NCBI RefSeq assembly: GCF_023716465.1
Contig: NZ_CP092415.1
Span: 771,001-835,000, forward strand
Direction of reading: 5' to 3'
DNA: 64,000 nucleotides
Source: Flagellimonas marinaquae
GTDB taxonomy: Bacteria > Bacteroidota > Bacteroidia > Flavobacteriales > Flavobacteriaceae
Each line of letters begins with the position of its first letter. The first letter of the stretch is position 1. A program made the translations under genes and the position numbers. Positions 56,425 to 64,000 of this stretch are shown here, piece by piece. The notes beneath the pieces were generated by a model. That model was not told where the DNA came from and did not search any database. It saw only the letters and a program-made list of their open reading frames with translations.

Positions 56425-57540
56425 TTATAGGGAATCGATCACTTTGCTCAAACGCCCGGTAATCTCATCAATGCCACCTATCCCGTTTACGGAGTGGAAC
56501 TTCCCTTGTTTTTCATAATAGGCTTTCAGGGGAGCGGTTTTTTCGTTGTACTCATCAAAACGGTTGCGGATCTTGCTTTCGTCCTGATCATCGGAGCGAC
56601 CACTGCTCTTGCCCCGCTCCAAAAGGCGTTGTACCAAAATATCGTCCTCAGCTTCCAATGCAATGGTAGCGTTCACCTTCATATCCTTGGACTCCAAGAA
56701 ATTGTCCAATGCTTCTGCTTGTGCCGCCGTTCTGGGGAATCCATCAAAAATAAAACCTGCCGCTTCCGGGTTTTTTTCGACTTCGTCCTTTAACATATCA
56801 ATGGTAACCTCATCTGGAACCAAGTCCCCTTTATCAATATAGGACTTGGCCAATTTACCGAGCTCCGTACCGTTTTTAATGTTGTATCGGAAAACATCCC
56901 CCGTGGAAATGTGCTTCAGATTATATTTTTCCTTTAGGAACCCTGCTTGGGTACCTTTTCCAGCTCCTGGCTTTCCAAAAAGCACTAGGTTAATCATATC
57001 TGTTTGATTTAATTGGTAAACTTCTCTTAGGTTTCGGCCCAGTTCATTATAATCCAGCCCATACCCTACAATAAAATCATCGGGAATTTCCAGGCCTACA
57101 TAGTCGATGGCATATTCGCCATTGTACACATCGGATTTATAAAAAAGCGTACCGATCTTAAATTCCTTTACATTGGTATTGGAAAATAAATGGACCAACT
57201 GCTTTAAGGTGCGACCGGTATCCACAACATCTTCCAAAATGATCACACTTTTACCCTCCATCTCTTCTGGAACATCGAGGAGGGTTTCCACAATACCCGT
57301 TGATGTAAGGCCTTGGTACGAGCTCAACCGAACAAAAGACACCTCGCAAGGGTGTTGATAAGCTTTTAAAAAATCGGAAACAAACATAAAGGCCCCATTG
57401 AGCACACCGACAAATAGAGGTGTTTCGTCCTTGTAATCCTCAGCGATCTCTTGGGCCATTTTTTCAATGGCGGCGAGGATTTTTTCTTCCTTAATATAGG
57501 GCTTAAAATACTTGTCGTGGAGCTTAATCAATGTGTTCAA
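56425..57540 (-). CDS. hypoxanthine phosphoribosyltransferase-adenylate kinase fusion
   Basis: 371 residues with two complete enzymes. Residues 1-180 are HPRT: PRPP loop VIILEDVVDTGRTLKQL and LKAYQHPCEVSFVRLSSY. Residues about 182-371 are a short-type adenylate kinase (no long LID): P-loop GKPGAGKGTQ, GFPRTAAQAEALDNF, and LLERGKSSGRSDDQDESKIRNR. The reading frame passes through the junction QLNQTDMINLVLF with no stop; the Met there may be a relic start. It links purine salvage (IMP/GMP formation) to adenylate phosphate balance. Divergent from purK. Confidence 0.95.
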   Translation of the reverse strand: MNTLIKLHDKYFKPYIKEEKILAAIEKMAQEIAEDYKDETPLFVGVLNGAFMFVSDFLKAYQHPCEVSFVRLSSYQGLTSTGIVETLLDVPEEMEGKSVIILEDVVDTGRTLKQLVHLFSNTNVKEFKIGTLFYKSDVYNGEYAIDYVGLEIPDDFIVGYGLDYNELGRNLREVYQLNQTDMINLVLFGKPGAGKGTQAGFLKEKYNLKHISTGDVFRYNIKNGTELGKLAKSYIDKGDLVPDEVTIDMLKDEVEKNPEAAGFIFDGFPRTAAQAEALDNFLESKDMKVNATIALEAEDDILVQRLLERGKSSGRSDDQDESKIRNRFDEYNEKTAPLKAYYEKQGKFHSVNGIGGIDEITGRLSKVIDSL

Positions 57541-57556
57541 GTTATCATCAGGTTGG

Positions 57557-57564
57557 CAAAGATA
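57557..57564 (-). promoter_or_regulatory. -7 element for the hpt-adk fusion
   Basis: On the minus strand this reads TATCTTTG, an exact TAnnTTTG match, ending 16 bases before the ATG at 57540. No -33 TTG lies at 19 bases, so support is partial. Confidence 0.45.
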
Positions 57565-57594
57565 ATATTTTTAAAGCTGCTAGGCCCGTTCAAC

Positions 57595-57626
57595 TTTTAT
57601 ACCCTCGTGGATTTCACGTATTTTTG
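57595..57626 (+). promoter_or_regulatory. purK promoter
   Basis: TATTTTTG (57619-57626) matches TAnnTTTG and lies 22 bases before the purK ATG. A TTTT stretch at 57595-57598 sits at the -33 position. It is divergent from the hpt-adk element 55 bases away; the short shared region could hold joint purine control, but no palindrome was found. Confidence 0.5.
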
Positions 57627-57648
57627 CTCACATTCAATTCACAAATCA

Positions 57649-58803
57649 ATGCAAATTTTCTCTTCCGACTTTAAACTGGGAATTTTAGGTGGTGGACAAC
57701 TGGGCAAAATGATGCTTTACGAAACCAGGAAATGGGACATACAGACCAAAGTGATGGATGCTTCGGTCGAAGCCCCTTGCAAAATAGCCTGTAACGAATT
57801 TATTCAGGGAAGCCTGATGGATTATGATGCTGTTTTGGCATTTGGAAAAGATGTAGATGTACTTACCATAGAGATCGAGAACGTAAATATAGATGCACTC
57901 GAAAAATTAGAGCACGAAGGAATCCAGGTTTATCCCCCGACCAAAACTCTAAGAACCATCCAGAACAAGGCCGTGCAAAAGTTGTTCTATACCGACCACA
58001 ACATACCTACTGCCCCATTCACCCGATTTGCCTATACTTCAGAAATTGAGGACAGCATTCACAATGGAGGACTTTCCTTTCCATTCGTATGGAAAAGCGC
58101 CCAATTTGGTTACGACGGACAGGGCGTTAAGGTGGTCCGTAAAATAGAGGACCTTAAAGAGCTGCCCAATGTTGAGTGCATTGCCGAAAAAATGATCGAT
58201 TTTAAAAACGAGCTGGCCGTTGTAGTTGCGCGAAACACTAAAGGTGAAGTTAAAACATACCCTGTTGTGGAAATGGAGTTTCACCCAGAAGCCAATCAGG
58301 TGGAATATGTTATCTGTCCAGCACGAATTGACGATGCCGTAGTCAAGAAGGCCCAAGAAGTGGCCTTAAAGGTTTCCGAGCACATGAAACACGTAGGGTT
58401 ATTGGCCGTGGAAATGTTCCAGACCAAGGATGATCAGATTATGGTAAACGAGTCTGCTCCAAGACCTCATAACAGTGGCCATTACAGCATTGAGGCCTCG
58501 TACACCAATCAGTTCGAACAGCATATTCGTGCCATTTTGGGCATGCCTTTAGGAAAAACCGATAGTAAAGTGGCCGGAATTATGGTTAATTTGGTCGGTG
58601 CCGAGGGCCATACCGGGAATGTGGTTTACGAGAATATCGACAAAATATTGGAAATGGACGGGGTTACCCCACACATTTATGGCAAAAAGCAAACACGTCC
58701 GTTCCGTAAAATGGGCCATGTAACCATCGTGGACGAGAATATGGCCATAGCCAGAGAAGTGGCCCAGCAGGTAAAGGAAACCATTAAAGTGATAAGCAAA
58801 TAA
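57649..58803 (+). CDS. purK: N5-carboxyaminoimidazole ribonucleotide synthase
   Basis: 384 residues from the ATG at 57649 (MQIFSSDFKLGILGGGQLGKMML). An upstream in-frame start would run through the promoter. ATP-grasp enzyme of purine synthesis: GILGGGQLGKMM, FPFVWKSAQFGYDGQGVKVV, EKMIDFKNELAVVVAR, VNESAPRPHNSGHYSIEAS. It converts AIR, ATP and bicarbonate to N5-CAIR for PurE, the next gene three bases downstream. Confidence 0.96.
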   Translation: MQIFSSDFKLGILGGGQLGKMMLYETRKWDIQTKVMDASVEAPCKIACNEFIQGSLMDYDAVLAFGKDVDVLTIEIENVNIDALEKLEHEGIQVYPPTKTLRTIQNKAVQKLFYTDHNIPTAPFTRFAYTSEIEDSIHNGGLSFPFVWKSAQFGYDGQGVKVVRKIEDLKELPNVECIAEKMIDFKNELAVVVARNTKGEVKTYPVVEMEFHPEANQVEYVICPARIDDAVVKKAQEVALKVSEHMKHVGLLAVEMFQTKDDQIMVNESAPRPHNSGHYSIEASYTNQFEQHIRAILGMPLGKTDSKVAGIMVNLVGAEGHTGNVVYENIDKILEMDGVTPHIYGKKQTRPFRKMGHVTIVDENMAIAREVAQQVKETIKVISK

Positions 58804-58806
58804 GAT

Positions 58807-59298
58807 ATGAGCAAAGTAGCCGTGATCATGGGAAGCACAAGTGACCTTCCCGTTATGAAAGACGCCATCGATATTTTAAAAGAATTGGGAATTAATGTGG
58901 ATGTGGACATTGTTTCGGCCCACAGAACTCCCGAAAAATTGTTCAGTTTTAGCAAAAATGCCCACATCAATGGGTATTCGGCCATTATTGCGGGTGCAGG
59001 AGGTGCAGCGCACTTGCCCGGAATGGTAGCTTCCTTATCTCCCCTGCCCGTTATTGGAGTCCCCGTTAAAAGTAGCAATTCTATAGATGGTTGGGATTCA
59101 GTGTTATCTATTTTACAAATGCCAGGAGGTGTTCCCGTGGCCACAGTAGCCCTTAACGGTGCCAAAAATGCCGGAATCCTTGCCGCCCAGATTATCGGAA
59201 GCTCCAATAGTGAGATTATGGACAATATTATTTCCTACAAAGAAGGACTAAAAGAAAAGGTGATCAAAGGAGCCGAAGAGGTCAAGAAAACTTTTTAA
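58807..59298 (+). CDS. purE: N5-carboxyaminoimidazole ribonucleotide mutase
   Basis: 163 residues. Motifs VIMGSTSDLPVMKDA, VSAHRTPEKLFSF with the catalytic His region, and GAGGAAHLPGMVASLSPLPVIGVPV, LLSILQMPGGVPVATVA. It is the class I PurE that rearranges N5-CAIR to CAIR. The gene is coupled with purK (three-base gap) and about 40 bases before the M3 peptidase. Confidence 0.97.
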   Translation: MSKVAVIMGSTSDLPVMKDAIDILKELGINVDVDIVSAHRTPEKLFSFSKNAHINGYSAIIAGAGGAAHLPGMVASLSPLPVIGVPVKSSNSIDGWDSVLSILQMPGGVPVATVALNGAKNAGILAAQIIGSSNSEIMDNIISYKEGLKEKVIKGAEEVKKTF

Positions 59299-59336
59299 TG
59301 CCACTAAAGTGATTTAGTACAAACACTAAGAAATAT

Positions 59337-61361
59337 ATGAACAACCCATTATTGGAACCTTTTAACGAAGCTCCTTTTTCCAAAATAAAAAACGAACATT
59401 TTAAGCCTGCTTTTCTTCAGGCCATCGAGGATACCAAAAAGGAAATCGATGACATTGTGAAGAACCCAAAACCTCCAACTTTCAAAAACACGTTGGAAGC
59501 TTTGGATTTTTCCGGACAACAATTGGACCGTATTTCCAGTATATTTTTCAATCTAAATTCAGCGGAAACCAACGAAGAAATTCAAAAAATCGCACAGGAA
59601 GTCTCCCCACTATTATCGGAATTCAGCAACGACATCACTTTAAACGAGGACCTGTTCAACAGAATTAAAACTGTTTACGAACAACGCGATTCTTTAGACC
59701 TTACCACGGAGCAGCAAACCCTTCTTGAAAAGAAATACAAGAATTTCAGCCGAAATGGTGCCAACTTAAAAGAAAAAGAAAAAAAACGCCTACGAGAAAT
59801 CGATGCGGAACTCTCCAAATTAAAGCTCACGTTTGGCGAAAACGTGCTGGCCGAGACTAACAAATATGAAATGTTGCTAACGGATGAAAAAGATGTGGAT
59901 GGCCTTCCCGAAGGCACCAAGGAGGCGGCAGCGCAACTAGCAGAATCCAAAGGCAGGCAAGGCTGGCTGATTACCTTGGACTATCCGAGCTATATCCCGT
60001 TTATGAAATACGCCAAGAACAGGGAATTGCGCAGAGAACTTTCTTTAGCTTTCGGCAGCAAAGGGTTTCATAATGACGAGCTGGACAATCAAGAAAATGT
60101 AAAAAAAATCGTAAACCTGCGCTTTGAGCGTGCCAATTTGCTCGGTTATAAAACCCATGCAGATTTTGTTCTGGAAGAGCGCATGGCGGAGACCCCCGAA
60201 AAAGTACTTGACTTCCTGAACGAACTTTTAGAGAAAGCCAAACCAGCCGCCGATCGCGAGTTTGCTGAATTGGAAGCGTATGCCAAAGAGTTGGATAATA
60301 TTGATCGGCTTGAAAAATGGGACAGCGCCTATTATTCCGAAAAATTGAAGCAGAAACTCTTTGATCTGGACGATGAAAAACTAAAACCCTATTTTAAACT
60401 GGAGAACGTGATCAACGGCGTTTTCAAAGTGACCGAAAAACTGTTTGGACTCACTTTTAAAGAGGTTGACACAGTGGACAAATACCACGAAGAGGTAAAA
60501 ACTTTCGAGGTTTACGAGAACGATAATTTTTTATCGCTCTTCTATGCCGACTTCCATCCAAGACCGGGTAAACGTGGCGGCGCATGGATGACATCTTTTA
60601 AGCCACAATACACCTTGAACGGTAAAAATAGTAGACCACACATAGCAAACGTATGTAATTTTACCAAACCAACAGCCTCAAAACCTTCCTTGCTCACTTT
60701 TAACGAAGTGACCACGCTTTTCCATGAGTTTGGACATGCCCTGCACGGGATGTTGGCCAACACCACTTACCCTAGTTTATCCGGCACTTCGGTATACTGG
60801 GATTTTGTGGAACTGCCAAGTCAAGTAATGGAAAACTGGTGCTACGAAAAAGAGGCTCTGGAACTTTTTGCCCATCACTACGAAAGTGGGGAGTTGATTC
60901 CCATGGAACTTGTCGAAAAGATAAAGGAATCGGTAACTTTCCAAGAAGGTATGGCTACGGTACGCCAATTGAGCTTTGGTCTTTTGGACATGGCATGGCA
61001 TGGAAAAGATCCATCTAACATCAAAAACGTTAAGGCATACGAAACAGCTGCATTTGAAAGCACCAACCTGTTCCCTGAAACACCGGAAACATGTATGAGC
61101 ACATCATTTTCACACATCTTCCAAGGCGGGTATTCATCCGGCTACTATAGTTATAAGTGGGCCGAGGTCTTGGATGCCGACGCCTTTGCCCATTTTAAGG
61201 AAAATGGAATTTTCAATACTAGGGTGGCCGATAAGTTCAAAGAACATGTCCTCTCGAAAGGAGGCACAGAAAACCCAATGGACCTTTACAAAAAGTTCAG
61301 GGGAGCCGAACCCAACATTGATGCATTGCTCGAACGGGCAGGTTTGTTGAAAACCAATTGA
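59337..61361 (+). CDS. M3 family oligopeptidase (OpdA/Dcp type)
   Basis: 674 residues, no signal peptide, so cytoplasmic. The zinc motif HEFGH is at residues 463-467 (TTLFHEFGHALHGML), with the third ligand Glu in DFVELPSQVMENW. The C-terminal QGGYSSGYYSYKWAEVLDADAFAHF is characteristic. It degrades oligopeptides. Near the purKE operon; whether they share a transcript is unclear. Length fits the family. Confidence 0.94.
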   Translation: MNNPLLEPFNEAPFSKIKNEHFKPAFLQAIEDTKKEIDDIVKNPKPPTFKNTLEALDFSGQQLDRISSIFFNLNSAETNEEIQKIAQEVSPLLSEFSNDITLNEDLFNRIKTVYEQRDSLDLTTEQQTLLEKKYKNFSRNGANLKEKEKKRLREIDAELSKLKLTFGENVLAETNKYEMLLTDEKDVDGLPEGTKEAAAQLAESKGRQGWLITLDYPSYIPFMKYAKNRELRRELSLAFGSKGFHNDELDNQENVKKIVNLRFERANLLGYKTHADFVLEERMAETPEKVLDFLNELLEKAKPAADREFAELEAYAKELDNIDRLEKWDSAYYSEKLKQKLFDLDDEKLKPYFKLENVINGVFKVTEKLFGLTFKEVDTVDKYHEEVKTFEVYENDNFLSLFYADFHPRPGKRGGAWMTSFKPQYTLNGKNSRPHIANVCNFTKPTASKPSLLTFNEVTTLFHEFGHALHGMLANTTYPSLSGTSVYWDFVELPSQVMENWCYEKEALELFAHHYESGELIPMELVEKIKESVTFQEGMATVRQLSFGLLDMAWHGKDPSNIKNVKAYETAAFESTNLFPETPETCMSTSFSHIFQGGYSSGYYSYKWAEVLDADAFAHFKENGIFNTRVADKFKEHVLSKGGTENPMDLYKKFRGAEPNIDALLERAGLLKTN

Positions 61362-61505
61362 TTTTAAAGTCAATCTTGATTGATATCATAAATTAGAGTT
61401 ATATTGTTCTATGACTTAACGGTTTACCAAATACAAATGAAACGGGCAAAACAAATGTCCTAAACAATAATGCTATGTTCCCCCTAAATGTAATCAACCT
61501 TTAAA

Positions 61506-64000
61506 ATGAAGCATTGGGATATTGAAGATATCAGCACAAGGGATTTGTTCGAAAAAACCTTAAAGATCGCAAAGGTCGGCATATATGAACTTAGCGTTGC
61601 ATCCAATACAATATATTGGAGCGGAGTTACCCGAGAAATTACGGAAGTGCCAAGCGATTTTGTGCCAACACTGGAAAATATCAAATATTTTTTCAAGGAG
61701 GGAAATTGTAGGGAACAAGCCATACAGGCATTACACCGGGCAAAGGAACATGGAGAGCCTTTTGATCTGGATGTGGAAATGATAACCGCCAAAGGAAATC
61801 AGCGATATGTACGGAATATAGGATATCCAGAGTTCAGGAATGGCAATTGTGTTAAAATCATTGGCGTTCTACAGGATATTACGGAGCGAAAAAGAATAAA
61901 ATTCGATTTGACCCGAAAGAACCAGCTCCTAGGTTTTGCCGAAAAAATGGCCCATATAGGCCATTGGAGAATAGATCCGGTATCCCAAAAATTCACTTGG
62001 TCCGAAAATATGTACAGGATAGCCGACCTTAAAATCGGTGTTCCAATGACCTTGGAAAAATATTTAAAACACATTCCCGGAGAGGATAGAAAAAAGATCT
62101 TGGAGCATATAGACAAATGCAACGAAACCAAGATATTTGAACCCTTCACCCACAGAATAAAACACAAAGATGGCAGTATACACCATTTTAAAGTCTTAGG
62201 AGAGATCATTGTTAATGAACAGGGAGAAATAGATCAGATAATCGGCACCTCTCAGGATATAACGGAATTTGTGCATCAGAAACAAGAATTAATAAAAAAG
62301 AACCAACAACTCAACAACGCCGAAAAAATCGCAAAAATTGGACACTGGCGCTGGTGTTTAGATACCGACACAGCCTATTGGTCGGATAACTTATATGAAA
62401 TATCAGGAGTTGACAAAAACATCAAAGTTGATACCGAAGTATTTTTGAACACCATTTTCCATGAAGACAGAGAAGCCGTTAAGGCAAATATGGAAAACGC
62501 TGTAGCTACAAGAAATTTTGAGCCCATTGTTTATCGTATCCAGTTAAAAGATGGAACCCTAAAAACCATTAATACCGTTGGGCAGGCTATAACGGACAGC
62601 AAAGGAATGGTCCAGGAAATTCTGGGCACGTGCCAAGATATTACCGAACAAACCATAAAGGAACAAGAACTCATCTTTAAGAATCAGCAGCTCAACCTTG
62701 CCGAAAAGATGGCCAAAATCGGCAACTGGAAATGGAACGCACTTACCAATGAAGTACAATGGTCGGATAACTTATACGACATCTACGGACACCCAAAAGA
62801 CGCAGACTTAAGTTATGAAGTGTATTTAAACTATGTACATGAAGATGACCGACCTTTTGTGGAACGAAAGATAGGTGAAGCAGCAGAAACAGGGGTTTAC
62901 GAAGACCTTAACTATCGTATCCGGTTACAAGATGGTTCCGTAAAAACCATTAAATCCACTGGAATTGTCAATGTGGCCCATGGGCAAACCATTGAAATGC
63001 TGGGCACATGCCAAGATATTACCGATCAATTCAACAAAGCTCAAGAGGTAATTCAAAAAAACCAACAAATGACCTTTGCCGAAGAACTGGCAAAAATAGG
63101 ATATTGGGAATGGGATGTAGTGAACGACCATCTTACTTGGTCCGACAACATGTACCGGATCTTTGACATGGAGGTGGGCACTCCCCTTGGTTTTGAGAAT
63201 GTGGTTGAAGCCATTCACCCCGGCGACAGGGATATGTTCCGCGCCCATGCAGAGGAATTTATTGCAGAAAAAAAGTTCAGAAAGTTCATGCACCGCATTG
63301 TTTACGATAGTGGAGCGGTAAGAACCGTTGAACTTTATGGCGAGGTGGTAACGGACAGAGCAGGAAATGTTCTAAAAATGGTTGGGATCACACAGGACAT
63401 TACAGAACAACGTATGTCCGAAATTAAGTTCCGGGGCCTATTGGATTCCGCACCGGACACAATGATCATTGTAGACACAAAAGGTCTGATACAATTGGCC
63501 AATAAACAAGCGGAAAAAATGTTCGGGTACAAGGCAACCGAACTTGTAGACCAACATGTTTCCATGCTCGTACCCAATCGTTTATGGGATACCATGGAGT
63601 ACCACGCCAACATATTTTTTAAAGACCCAAAACATACAGGACTGCCCGCTGATCTCGATTTCTATGTACAAAACAAAGCTGGTTTTCAAATACCCATACA
63701 AGTTACCCTTAGTCCTCTTGTAACCTCCGAGGGACTGTTGGTCTCCTTGGCCATTCGGGATATTACCGAACAAAAACAGAGCGCCCATCGGATTTTGGAA
63801 ACCAATAAAAGTTTAAAGGAATCCGCAAACAAGCTAAAAATCCAGAATAAGCAACTGGCCGAATTCAACCATATAACATCGCATAATCTGCGATCGCCGG
63901 TGAGCAACCTAAGTTCCCTGATCAATATTTACAAGACGGAGGACGACAGTGACCTGCGAGAGGAGCTCATAGAAAAAATGGAATCTGTTACCAATCATTT
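61506..64000 (+). CDS. sensor histidine kinase with six PAS domains (3' end outside window)
   Basis: Open from the ATG at 61506 to the window end, 831 residues seen. PAS1 about 10-125, then four PAS/PAC units whose starts are alike: AEKMAHIGHW (145), AEKIAKIGHW (272), AEKMAKIGNW (398), AEELAKIGYW (525), each ending in a QDITE/QDITD motif. A sixth, different PAS begins at about 642 (FRGLLDSAPDTMIIVD). A coiled linker and a HisKA-type H-box (FNHITSHNLRSPVSN) follow with His at about 793. No membrane segment or signal is seen, so it senses a cytoplasmic cue such as redox state or ligand. The ATPase domain lies beyond the window. Confidence 0.92.
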   Translation, partial: MKHWDIEDISTRDLFEKTLKIAKVGIYELSVASNTIYWSGVTREITEVPSDFVPTLENIKYFFKEGNCREQAIQALHRAKEHGEPFDLDVEMITAKGNQRYVRNIGYPEFRNGNCVKIIGVLQDITERKRIKFDLTRKNQLLGFAEKMAHIGHWRIDPVSQKFTWSENMYRIADLKIGVPMTLEKYLKHIPGEDRKKILEHIDKCNETKIFEPFTHRIKHKDGSIHHFKVLGEIIVNEQGEIDQIIGTSQDITEFVHQKQELIKKNQQLNNAEKIAKIGHWRWCLDTDTAYWSDNLYEISGVDKNIKVDTEVFLNTIFHEDREAVKANMENAVATRNFEPIVYRIQLKDGTLKTINTVGQAITDSKGMVQEILGTCQDITEQTIKEQELIFKNQQLNLAEKMAKIGNWKWNALTNEVQWSDNLYDIYGHPKDADLSYEVYLNYVHEDDRPFVERKIGEAAETGVYEDLNYRIRLQDGSVKTIKSTGIVNVAHGQTIEMLGTCQDITDQFNKAQEVIQKNQQMTFAEELAKIGYWEWDVVNDHLTWSDNMYRIFDMEVGTPLGFENVVEAIHPGDRDMFRAHAEEFIAEKKFRKFMHRIVYDSGAVRTVELYGEVVTDRAGNVLKMVGITQDITEQRMSEIKFRGLLDSAPDTMIIVDTKGLIQLANKQAEKMFGYKATELVDQHVSMLVPNRLWDTMEYHANIFFKDPKHTGLPADLDFYVQNKAGFQIPIQVTLSPLVTSEGLLVSLAIRDITEQKQSAHRILETNKSLKESANKLKIQNKQLAEFNHITSHNLRSPVSNLSSLINIYKTEDDSDLREELIEKMESVTNH

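Noticed and set aside
58677..59225. 182-codon open frame on - across purE
   Set aside because: Antisense to purE and the end of purK, both complete and coupled; a shadow frame.

Overview
The window reads as a chromosomal segment of a marine-type Flavobacteriaceae bacterium, closest in feel to the Muricauda/Allomuricauda group. That placement is an inference from gene content and promoter style; no 16S gene is present. Supporting signs are a SusC/SusD outer-membrane uptake pair, Bacteroidetes-type promoters (TTG-N19-TAnnTTTG) with few Shine-Dalgarno sites, the gene order rplQ-carA-eno-gltA, a ribosomal super-operon without tuf between fusA and rpsJ, and zinc-free S14 and L36. No tRNA, rRNA, CRISPR array, insertion sequence or prophage gene was seen.

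Layout. 1-9.3 kb: the end of a TonB-dependent receptor, argS, a VOC protein, a conserved hypothetical overlapping an SDR/DUF2867 protein, a secreted carboxypeptidase-regulatory-domain protein, and two adjacent pentein-fold hydrolases (CtlX and a DDAH-like protein). 9.6-16.3 kb: a small exported protein on +, then on the minus strand gltA, glgA, eno, carA. 15.8-32.9 kb: one unbroken minus-strand str-S10-spc-alpha block (rpsL to rplQ, 32 genes), driven by a consensus promoter at about 32975-33005 and closed by a perfect hairpin terminator at 15742-15771. Its only sizeable internal gaps (rpsJ-rplC, rpsM-rpsK, rpsK-rpsD) lie in an otherwise tightly packed unit; two of them are rich in potential RNA structure and are the best candidates for r-protein autoregulation.

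33.4-39.8 kb: a three-gene SusC / SusD / lipoprotein locus with no hydrolase attached. 40-42.2 kb: two tandem paralogous exported proteins of unknown function, then rlmB. 42.2-49.9 kb: a rhomboid protease facing rarA, then a six-gene minus-strand run: radC, a polysaccharide-deacetylase-like protein whose catalytic positions look lost, a YjjG-type HAD nucleotidase, a lipoprotein, a DUF5723-type beta-barrel and an exported hypothetical. 50-54.6 kb: a DUF1569 protein, a truncated Mpl-like Mur-ligase without its P-loop, a cupin, an SDR without the YxxxK pair, and a LytS/LytTR two-component system. 54.8-61.4 kb: a DUF4136 lipoprotein, obgE, an in-frame hypoxanthine phosphoribosyltransferase-adenylate kinase fusion, divergently purK-purE, then an M3 oligopeptidase. 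61.5-64 kb: a large histidine kinase with six PAS domains that runs off the window.

Most of this is core chromosome. I found no convincing new multi-gene system. The items most worth a second look are the structured intergenic RNAs in the ribosomal operon, the HPRT-ADK fusion, the two apparent pseudoenzymes on either side of radC, the tandem exported paralogues, and a REP-like repeat core that lies in frame inside argS.
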